From Terebella lapidaria (taxonomy: Eukaryota; Annelida; Polychaeta; Terebellida; Terebellidae), in NCBI GenBank assembly GCA_949152475.1, contig OX424568.1:26945667-27009666 (forward strand): a stretch of 64,000 nt of DNA, written 5' to 3'. The notes under the pieces are model-generated. The model was not told the origin of the DNA, ran no database searches, and saw only the letters and a list, made by a program, of their open reading frames with translations. The position numbers and the translations under genes are program-made. Numbering within the stretch: position 1 is the first letter of the stretch; each line of letters begins with the position of its first letter. Below, piece after piece: positions 36,676 through 47,600 of the stretch.

Positions 36676-37095
36676 GGCCATCCTCCGGGCCGGTACCATG
36701 TTATCGGTCGAGCACCAATTCTTTGGCCATCCTCCGGGCCGGGACTACGTCACCGGTCATGCACCAAATCTCTGGCCATCCTCCGGGCCGGTACTACGTC
36801 ACCGGTCAAGCACCAAATCGCTGGCCATCCTCCTCGCCGATACTACGTCACCGGTCAAGCATCAAATCTCTGGCCATCCTCCGGGCCGGTACTACGTCAC
36901 TGGTCAAGCACCAAATATCTGCCCATCCTCCGGGCCTGTACCACGTCACCGATCGAGCACCAAATCTCTGGCCATCCTTCGGGCCGGTATCACGTCACCG
37001 GTCAAGCACCAGATCTCTGGCCATCCTCCGGGCCGGTACTACGTCACCGGTCAAGCACTAAATATCTGGCCATCCTCCGGGCCAGTACCACGTCA
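36676..37095 (+). repeat. 49-bp GC-rich minisatellite, about nine copies
   Basis: Unit begins GGCCATCCTCCGGGCCGGTA and continues with CTACGTCACCGGTCAAGCAC; copy starts at 36,676, 36,725, 36,774 and so on. Much richer in G+C than its surroundings. Stop-free in two frames, which creates overlapping spurious open frames. Confidence 0.9.
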
Positions 37096-37099
37096 CCAA

Positions 37100-37774
37100 A
37101 CGAGCCACCCTGTGAGCCGGCACCATACCACCCACCGAGTCTACCAGGTGTTCATCATCCATATATAGCACTCAAAGGTTGCAATCAGAAGTGAGGGATT
37201 GGACCACTTGACAACGAATAGTATGAAAAGGGGTTCGGGTGGCTGACTTGACATCAATCAGTCCTCTGACCTTTCAACTGACCACATCATACAAGAATGA
37301 TTCTACCGAGCTGGTGAACCACTCGAACTTATGAAGAAATGGACCATCCTCGACCGAAAGAGCGTCAGTCGCGACCCTGGGAGAACATTCCACCGCTGAT
37401 GCGGGAACCACCCAGGTTTACGCGATGGGTAAGATGTGTAAGTCTGGATCATAACAGTCTGCTGCTGTGATCTTTTGTGTCTGCCAAGCCAAGAAGGGGG
37501 GAGCATACCAAGTGTGGCGTCACATTGGTGTCGTTCAGTACATGTGGTATATAGGCCAGCTTCCTCCCCCGGAGTCCATCAAAGAACTGATGTGGGTGGA
37601 ACGGCAAATGTCTCTGGTCTCTCGTAGGAGTGCTTCACAACTTCAACGTGGACGTGCTTCTTGAACTCAAGAAGCTGCAGACAGGGAACATCGTCTTGAC
37701 CTGACCTGGCAGCGGAACTTTGCTCGGTCCCCATCTTCCCAGCAGACCCATCACTGGATGGACATGCTTAATTC
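37100..37774. other. Unassigned sequence between minisatellites
   Basis: No gene or repeat family recognised. Base composition is similar to the neighbouring retroelement fossil, and it may be further decayed mobile-element sequence. Short open frames only. Confidence 0.3.
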
Positions 37775-38270
37775 TTAGAATATCTCACCAGATGACCATG
37801 CATGACTTTCGCCATTTATCACCAGATGGCCGTGCATCATTTTCACAATATATCACCAAATGGCCATGCATGATCTCCAGACTATATTGCCAGATGACCA
37901 TGCATGATTTCGAGACTATGTCACCAGATGACCATGCATGATTTCGAGACTATGTCACCAGATGGCCATGCATGATTTCCAGACTATATTGCCAGATGAC
38001 CATGCATGATTTCGAGACTATGTCACCAGATGGCCATGCATGATTTCCAGACTATATCACCAAATGGCCTTGCATGACTTCCAGACTATATCACCGGATG
38101 GCCATGCATGATTTCCAAACTATATCACCAAATGGCCTTGCATGACTTCCAGACTATATCGCCAGATGGCCATGCATGATTTCCAAACTATATCACCAAA
38201 TGGCCTTGCATGACTTCCAGACTATATCACCGGATGGCCATGCATGATTTTCAAAATATAACCTCAGATG
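37775..38270 (+). repeat. 34-bp minisatellite, long array (~14 copies)
   Basis: Unit about 34 bp: TATCACCAGATGGCCATGCA followed by TGATTTCCAGACTA. Variants ATATTGCCAGATGACC and CAAATGGCCTTGCATGAC alternate in pairs, suggesting higher-order duplication of 68 or 102 bp. Opposite in orientation to the array at 33,615-33,720. Confidence 0.9.
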
Positions 38271-38570
38271 GTCATCATGACATAAACTCATGTTGCACAA
38301 CAATAAAATGTTAGTCGTTGCTCATTTTCAAGACAAAGAACACATACATCAATCCTGCTGTTGTTAAAAAACAGTCCCCATAAGAGAAACAAACAAATAC
38401 TAGCATGATGATTGTTCAATTCCAACTGTATTAATCAGAATGTATTGTATTTTGATATGTATGCTTCTGGACACTATTTTGCAAAAAAATTACATCATTT
38501 CGGTACTGAAGTTTACACTTTTACACATGACACAATTGTGGAACATTACCAGGAGGTGTACCACATATGA

Positions 38571-38662
38571 CTTTCTATATTCTCATATTAACGAATCTGT
38601 GCTTTCTATATTCTCATATTAACGAATCTGATGCTTTCTATATTCTCATATTAACGAATCTG
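38571..38662 (+). repeat. Triplicated 33/34-bp repeat
   Basis: Three near-identical copies of CTTTCTATATTCTCATATTA followed by ACGAATCTGATG. Recent slippage or unequal exchange; the short open frame across it is not a gene. Confidence 0.9.
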
Positions 38663-38955
38663 ATGCCTTTAGCAGGCCAATTTGTCCATTTTGGGCGAAC
38701 AGAGGTCACCCAAGGTCAAATAAAAAATCAATGGCGTGGTTTATTTGCACAACAAATACTCCATACGTATGCTCAAATTCACCATGAAGAAAATATACAA
38801 TTAAATTTCAATCAGTTTTCAGGTGTAGCAGCTCCAGAAAGAGTTTGAGAATATTCTGTCAAATGGGTTCAAGAGAAGACCACCATGGATACAACAATAT
38901 CACTTTATTGCAAAACAATATAGAAACTACAAATATACCATCAACATCACATAAA

Positions 38956-40866
38956 CTAGACGTCAAGGCCTAAAGATGCCTTGGAGGCATTTCGGTGTGA
39001 TGAATAATTTATAATACTAGATATCGACGAAAATGAAAAATGTCGACAAATTTCGGGTCAAGGTCAAAGTTCATCCATAATACCCGCTAGACATGTTTGT
39101 CTAGGGCGACGAGTCCGAAAATACCATCCGTTTCGCTCTACGACGCACCGTTTCCGAGATATCGACGAAAACAAAAACTGCCGACTCGGCAAAAAAATTT
39201 CGGGTCAAGGTCAAAGTTAATCCATAATACCCCTTAGACATGTTTGTCTAGGGCGACGAGTCCGAAAGTAACGTCCGTTTCGCTCTACGACGCACCGTTT
39301 CCGAGATATCGACGAAAACGAAAAATGCCGACTCGGCAAAAAAATTTCGGGTCAAGGTCAAAGTTCATCAATAATACCCCTTAGACATGTTTGTCTAGTG
39401 CGACAAGTCCGAAAATAACGTCCGTTTCGCTCTACGACGCACCGTTTCCGAGATATCGACGAAATCGACGAAAACGAAAAATGCCGACTCGGCAAAAAAA
39501 TTTCGGGTCAAGGTCAAAGTTCATCAATAATTCCCCTTAGACATGTTTGTCTAGTGCGACGAGTCCGAAAATAACGTCCGTTTCGCTCTACGACGCACCG
39601 TTTCCGAGATATCGACGAAAACGAAAAATGCCGACTCGGCAAAAAAATTTCGGGTCAAGGTCAAAGTTCATCCATAATACCCCTTAGACATGTTTGTCTA
39701 GTGCGACGAGTCCGAAAATAACGTCCGTTTCGCTCTACGACGCACCGTTTCCGAGATAACGACGAAAACGAAAAATGCCGACTCGGCAAAAAAATTTCGG
39801 GTCAAGGTCAAAGTTCATCAATAATACCCCTTAGACATGTTTGTCTAGTGCGACGAGTCCGAAAATAACGTCCGTTTCGCTCTACGACGCACCGTTTCTG
39901 AGATATCGACGAAAACGAAAAATGCCGACTCGGCAAAAAAATTTCGGGTCAAGGTCAAAGTTCATCCATAATACCCCTTAGACATGTTTGTCTAGTGCGA
40001 CGAGTCCGAAAATAACGTCCGTTTCGCTTTACGACGCACCGTTTCCGAGATATCGACGAAAACGAAAAATGCCGACTCGGCAAAAAAATTTCGGGTCAAG
40101 GTCAAAGTTCATCCATAATAACCCTTAGACATGTTTGTCTAGGGCGACGAGTCCGAAAATAACGTCCGTTTCGCTCTACGACGCACCGTTTCCGAGATAT
40201 GCAGGATGAATCAAGGATGACTCAGCAAAAAATTATTTCGACCTCTAGGTCAAAGGTCGTTTGAGGTATCGATCCCAAAATCAATAGGGTTCTTCCCTGG
40301 TGATATATAAACCTCCGTGCAAAATTCTGCAACTATTGCCTGAATATTTTTTGAGTTATCGTCCGGAAACCAAGTTCCTCGATTTCATCCTCACGGACCT
40401 CACGGACCTCGGAGCCGGATCAAAAAAAAAAGTACACCCTAGAGATGTTTGTCTAGGGCGACGAGTCCGAAAATAACGTCCGTTTCGCTCTACGACGCAC
40501 GGTTTCCGAGATATGCAGGAAGCCTCAAGGATGAATCAGCAAAAAATTATTTTGACCTCTAGGTCAAAGGTCGTTTGACGGATCGATCCCAAAATCAATA
40601 GGGTTCTTCCCTGGTGGCATATGAACCTCCATGCAGAGTTCTGCAACTATTGCATAAATATTTTTCCAGTTATCGTCCGGAAACCAAGTCTTAAAATTAG
40701 CCTTGATTTCATCCTCACGGACCTCACGGACCTCCGATCCGGCTCAAAAAGAATAGGGTTCTTCCTCATATCATTTCTGACTTGCGATGAAAATTTGACA
40801 AGGATCCGTCAAGGCAATCTAAAGTTATCGTCCGGAAACCAAAAGTGGCGGAAGAAGAAAAAAAAG

Positions 40867-40898
<32 letters not shown>

Positions 40899-40941
40899 CT
40901 GCTAAAACCATAAAGGCATTTCTGCCGAAATGCCTTAATAA
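38956..40941 (-). mobile_element. Satellite-carrying Helitron/Helentron-like element, copy 2 (inverted)
   Basis: On the minus strand it reads from TTATTAAGGCATTTCGG (40,941), through a poly(T) tract (poly(A) on the plus strand, about 40,858-40,896), to the 3' stem AAGGC/GCCTT and GACGTCTAG followed by T (38,956). Near its 5' end are the segments GATTTCATCCTCACGGACCT (plus strand) shared with copy 1. It holds about nine ~147-bp monomers (39,118-40,200, one more near 40,480). Monomers share the CTCGGAAACGGTGCGTCGTA box with copy 1, but the other half is different: it contains GGGTCAAGGTCAAAGTTCAT. So the two copies carry different satellite subfamilies inside the same ends. Confidence 0.82.
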
Positions 40942-41698
40942 GTACAAAAGGTCAAAAGTTGGTAAATCAGCTAAATAGCAAAGAAATACTATCACAGAAG
41001 CATGAGGGAAGTGATTATAAAAGGCACAATATAGTCATTCGACGGTGTGGGGCAACACTGACAAAATAATTTTATAGACTATAATATATATTGCACAAAG
41101 TAAATAGAGTGTCACAAAATGTGACATCCTACACTGGCCAAACATCTTAATAAAACGATCTTGTAAAACTGATTGATCTCCATAACTAAAAAGTCTTTGA
41201 ACTGTACAGAAAGATCTTTCTAACTAGTTTCTGTTATTACAATGTCTCACTGTATTCACAAATGATGTATCCTGCGTTTTAAACAACTGAAGGGACCCCA
41301 TTAGTCTCCCATAGCAGGGTATCCTTGAAAGCAGTTATATTATAGTGGTCTTCCATGCCAAAGTGGTCTCATAGCACAGCAGTCTCTCATGAGGGGTGGT
41401 CATTATTGAAGAATCCACTGTACATTATTTCACCAGGCATTTACCCAAACCATTAATTACAGAGGTAGATATGAGGCAATGAGAATTCGTTTGAACAATA
41501 TATGTCTGATGTCACTATATCAAAAACAACAGTAAAACTTCCACATAACACAGGTTAGTTTACATAAAAATATCCTGGTTAATCAAACAACAGCACACTT
41601 GTGTCACACGATACATGGCCACACAACATTTGAAATTAACCTGAGAAAAGATCATTAATTGAAACAGTAGACCCTGAACTTTTATAGGTTTATTACGT

Positions 41699-44600
41699 TT
41701 AGTTATGGTGGAAATGCATGACGGCCGCTTTGTCGTCCGCCACAACTCGCACAACTTTGTTCGGCTTCGGATGCTGACTCAGCAGATATTGCGTCAAATC
41801 CACGTCCATTTTGTGCAGCTCATCGAAGTGTTTCAATTTCTGTCGATTGTCCGAGATCTTATCCTGCCATAAAATTGAGATTTTTGTATATTCTATGCAT
41901 ATGTATTTCAAAGCTGCTCTGAATACAAATTCAAGACATGTTTAAATGTGAACAGTATCATGACAAAACTGTTGAACTGCTAATAGTTTATGTCCTGATA
42001 GACCTATTTGAATATCAGTTCCAACCTACCTGTAGCTTTGCCTGTTCTTCTTTCTTCAACCTCTCGAGTTTTTCCATTTGATCCTGTTTGTACAGCGCTA
42101 GTTTGTGCTTATTCTCGGACCTAGAGGGGAACACAACTATTTTGATGCAATAGATCAACGAAAATTGAGCTGAATAAGTTATCACTAAAAGAAATCTAAA
42201 CATTTTGAAAAGACAAAGTTGAAAATACAATTTATACTCACCTCTGAATCTCTTGTTCATGTTCCAACTTCTGAAGCTCCATTTTTTGTTCTGAAAACAG
42301 AGTTAACAACCACAAGTTGATGAATAGTTTCCGTTGAAAAGTCTGTTCTTAAAGTCTGTCTGTAATGAATGATATCATGACCTTGAATAAACTACCAATC
42401 TCAATTCTAACACTGTTACTGCCGCTATTTTGTAATGTCGCCACTGACCTGTTTCCGTGCGACTCTGTTCATTCTTTAGCTTCAAGTCCGTTAAGACTTG
42501 GTCCTGCTCTTCACGCTCATACTGAAAAATATCACTTTTCTTTTTCACAAAATTGTCAAAATTAGCCATTATATAGTACCTCTTGTTTCAATAAATCCAT
42601 ATGACCTTTAATGTTCAAGTCATTAAGTTTGAAACCAAATACAACATTTGAGAATTTTACATAGCAATTAGAGCTGAGTGCAGAGCTCAGGCTTCAGGCT
42701 AAAATGATATTTTTCCTATGTATAATTTGTCATCGCCAGAGTGACTCTATGCTAGAGTATGAATTCTGTACTCGGCTTTTGGTGAGGAGCAATAGTCCAG
42801 GCTTAGAAGAAAGATCCACGATGTATAACTAGACGCTTTCGGTCGCCTACGACCGCTTGGGTGTATCCCCCGTAGCCCTATCATCTCTGTTGTCCCAAAT
42901 ATATCACTGTTAAGTGTGAAAAACTAGAGCAAGGGCTAAAAAAGATTACCAGAGAAATGCTAAATCTCAAGTCACAACTGTTTTCTTTTCCCCACCAAAA
43001 TTGCTGCACTGATCTTCCGAGGTTATTGAAGGTTGAATTCAAAATCACCACTGAAATCTCTTTATATGAATTTCCATTTTGACATGTTTGATAAAATAAT
43101 GAAAATACAGATAGATCAATCTTTTCACCTATTTATATTTCAACTCAGAATATTTTACAAACTTGGCTCCAAATTGAAATTCAAAGTAAAAGTTGACCAA
43201 AACTGCATTTCAAGATGACAAAATTGGAGCCAGATCGAACTTTTCATCATAAGTTATATTTTAACTCATAATACCTGCCCAACTTGGTTTCAAGTTGGAA
43301 TTCAAACTAAAAGTTGACCAAAACTGCATTTCAAGATGACAAAATTGGAGTTAGATTAAACTTTTCGCCGTGAGTTATATTTCAACTCATAATATGTGCC
43401 AAACTTGGTATTAAGTTGGAATTCGATGTAAAAGTTGACCAAAACTGCATTTTAAGATGACAAAATTGGAGCCAGATAGAACTTTTCGTCATAAGTTATA
43501 TTTCAACTCATAATATGTGCCAGACTTGGTTTCAAGGTTATTTCAAACTAAAAGTTAACCAAAACTGCATTTCAAGATGACGAAATTGGAGCCAGAGCGA
43601 ACTTTTCACCATGAGGTATATTTTAATTTATAATATGTGCCAAACTTGACTTTAAGTTGAAATTCAAGATAAAAGTTGACCAAAACTGCATTTCAAGATG
43701 ACAAAATCAGAACCAGATCGAACTTTTCGTCATAAGTTATATTTTAACTCATAATAAGTGCCCAACTTGGTTTCAAGTTAAAATTCAAACTAAAAGTTGA
43801 CCAAAACTGCATTTCAAGATGACGAAATTGGAGCCAGATCGAACTTTTCGCCACAAGTTATATTTTAACTCATAATATGTGCCAAACATGCTTTCAAGTT
43901 GAAATTCAAAGTAAAAGTTGACCAAAACTGCATTTCAAGATGACAAAATTGGAGCCAGATCGAACTTTTCGCCACAAGTTATATTTTAACTCATAATTTG
44001 TGCCAAACATGGTCTCAAGTTGAAATTCAAAGTAGAAGTTGATCAATATTTTCATAAAAAGCTATTGTGATCAATAATAGACTTAACTAGCAAGAAATAA
44101 TGTTAACTTATTTGGTCACAGCCATAAAATCTCTACTGGACAAAGCCTTCACCTTGTTGAGCCCAATAATAAATATTTCTTGTCTTAACTATTTTCATTA
44201 TGGTCAATAATGGACTTAACATGTAAAAATAATGTTAACTTATTCGGTTACACCCAGAAATTTCTACCAGACAAAACCTTAACCTTGTTGAGCTTACCTT
44301 GTTGAGCCCAATAATAAATATTTCTTGTCTTAACTATTTTCATTGTGGTCAATAATAGACTTAACAAGTAAAAATAATGTTAACTTATTCGGTTACACCC
44401 AGAAATTTCTACCAGACAAAACCTTAACCTTGTTGAGCTCAATAGTAATTGTTTCTCATCTTAACTATTTTTATTGAGGTCAATAATAGATTTAACTAGC
44501 AAAAAAAAAATTACCGGTAGGCCAAGGGCCAAAGATAGGTTACCGGACAATGTTTAATATTTTAGGCGTTAGCCAGGTCACTGGTTGAATTCAAGGTCAA

Positions 44601-47600
44601 GAGAATATTCAGCATATATAACATTAAGCATATATCATGTCCACAGTTGATTGCTAAGCTGTAAGTTCAATAATCAGAGAGATATTAGCAATTTTATGCT
44701 GTAGCCTTGAAAATGAAGGGGCAAAGGTCAAATTCAAGGTCATCAAAATATTCAGTGTATATCATTTTCTATATCATGCATATCATGTCCACAATTGATT
44801 CCCAAGCCATACAATCAATAGAGGAGCAAGATATGAGCCAGTTTGTCCTTGGACCTTGGAAATGAGGTCAGAGGTCAAAATCAAGGTCACGAGAATATTC
44901 AGCATATATCATTTCCTATATGTCCACAATTGATTCCTAAGCTGTAAAATCGATAATAAGTGAGATATTAGCCATTTTGTCCTGTGACCTTGAAAATGAG
45001 GTCAAAGGTCAAATTCAAGGTCATGACAATAATCTGTATATATCATTTCCTATATGTTCATAATTGATTGCTAAGCTGTAAAGTCGATAACAAGCGAGAT
45101 ATTAGCCATTTTGTCCTGTGACCTTGAAAATGAGGTCGAAGGTCAAATTCAAGGTCATCAGAATATTCAGCATATATCATTTCCTATATGTCCACAATTG
45201 ATTCCTAAGCTGTAGAGTCGATAATAAGCGAGATATAAGTCATTTTGTGCTCTGACCTTGAAACTGAGGTCAGAGGTCAAATTCAAGGTCACGAGAATAT
45301 TCAGAATATATCATTTCCTATATGTCCACAATTGATTCCTAAGCTGTAGAGTCGATAATAAGCGAGATATAAGCCATTTTGTGCTCTGACCTTGAAAGTG
45401 AGGTCAGAGGTCAAATTCAAGGTCACAAGAATATTCAGCATATACCATTTCCTATAGGTCCACAATTGATTCCTAGTCTCTAATCTCAATATCAAGTGAG
45501 ATATTAGGCATAATGTGTCCCATTATAAAGCATAGGAGAATTTAACATGGGAAAGTCCCATTTGAGCCGAGTTTGGGCCAAAATGGCCCACTTCGAGCGA
45601 TTCAAGCGCAACAAAATTTATAGACATCATAGGAGTACATATGAGGAGTGTTATTTATCAAAAAGAAAAAAAGTTACTGAACAGATTTTGAGAAAATGGC
45701 CGCCAAAGTCCAAAATCAGGCATTTTTCGTCGAAAACGGCCGCCATTTTGAAAAAAATGCGAAAATCAAAAAAATTAAAAATACCTCCTTCTTGAATTAA
45801 TTTTAAGTATTTTTGTGCAAAATTTCAGAAAAATTCGCCTGTAAACAAAAAAGATAAAAATGTGGACGACGACGGACGCAACGCCATGCCAATAGGTTAT
45901 CGGACCATAGGTTCGGTAACCTAAAATGTTAACTTACAGTACTGATTTCGCAAAACCTCACCAAAATGCCAGCATGGGACACCTGGCATTTAGCACGTGT
46001 TCGCCCAACTTCGCCTGACGTAGCATCATGCGATTTGATGCTAGCATTGTGTATGCGAGCATCCCTCGATGCTAGCATTGCTTCTTGGCACTGTGGTGCA
46101 CTAAAAGCATTTCGCATTTCGCATTTTTTGTGAAGGCCATTATTTGCTCGCATATGCTCGCAAACACATGGTCGAGTGGTTTATAAACAGTCTGTATCAT
46201 GTAGATCGTATGGGAAAATGCAGTGTTTCATTTCAGTTCATATTAAAGTCAGTATTTGCATCCAAAATAAAGGATGCGACGGACGCAACGCCATGCCAAT
46301 AGGTTATCGGACCATAGGTTCGGTAACCTAAAATGTTAACTTACAGTACTGATTTCGCAAAACCTCACCAAAATGCCAGCATGGGACACCTGGCATTTAG
46401 CACGTGTTCGCCCAACTTCGCCTGACGTAGCATCATGCGATTTGATGCTAGCATTGTGTATGCGAGCATCCCTCGATGCTAGCATTGCTTCTTGGCACTG
46501 TGGTGCACTAAAAGCATTTCGCATTTCGCATTTTTTGTGAAGGCCATTATATGCTCGCATATGCTCGCAAACACATGGTCGAGTGGTTTATAAACAGTCT
46601 GTATCATGTAGATCGTATGGGAAAATGCAGTGTTTCATTTCAGTTCATATTAAAGTCAGTATTTGCATCCAAAATAAAGGATGCGCGCATCTGTGCGAGA
46701 CAATGCTCGCCTGTTCAACTAAGACGGCCGCCTGATGCGATGGCATCGCGCCCACTGGTCGCACCATGCGATTTGATGCTAGCATCAAGTCGCACGTAAT
46801 CGCATGGCCTAGCATTTAGCATGTAGCATTCGCATGGCTAGTGAGGTTTTGCGAAATCAGTACTGTATTTGGTTACAGACATAAAATGTCTACTGGACAA
46901 AACCTTTACCTTGTTGAGCCCAATAATAAATATTTCTTGTCTTAACTATTTTTATTGTGGTCAATAATAGACTTAACACCCATGAAATCTGTACTGGACA
47001 AAACCTTTACCTTGTTGAGCTTAATAATAAACGTTTCTCGTCTTAACTATTTCTATTGTGGACAATAATGGACTCAACTAGTAAAACTAATGTTAACTTA
47101 TTTAGTAATATTGTCCTGTTTCCACTGGAAACATCAGTTCTCCATTCTGAACAAGAAACCAGTGTCATTACCTTCCATAATACAGGCTATTGGAATGATC
47201 GTACATGTCAAAATGGATATTTCACAATTCTGTAATAAGTTAGGCTGATAACATATTAATATTTATATGATCATTCTAAAAAACGATAGGTTTCGTGTGA
47301 TAGCCTTTCCCAACAAAATTTCTAAATATTATTGAGATTCGTCAAAAACTGCCATCTGTAGAGCGTTCACAAGCCATGTGTCTCAAACAGGCTGTTTTCA
47401 ATGCAAAATGTGTCCCCAAATGACCAATTCAGTTGCCACGGCAACCAAAATCGATTGGTGTCGGGATCTTACCATTATATATGTGCCTGCAAAAAATAAT
47501 GGTGATCGGGTGAGAATTGCGGCCTGTAGTGCATTCACAAGAAAATCTCTGCGGACGCGGACGACGAAGCCAAATCCATAGTATCCGTCGAACTTTGTTC

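Noticed and set aside
36591-37168. Two overlapping 156-codon frames with repeated PPGRYYVTG-type peptides
   Set aside because: By-product of the 49-bp minisatellite; both frames stay open only because of the repeat.
37775-38270. Regularly spaced ~34-bp direct repeats resembling a CRISPR array
   Set aside because: Units are contiguous with no unique spacers, and the DNA is eukaryotic; it is a minisatellite.
45929-46560. Two identical 74-codon minus-strand frames
   Set aside because: Identical only because of the 407-bp duplication inside a MITE; not genes.
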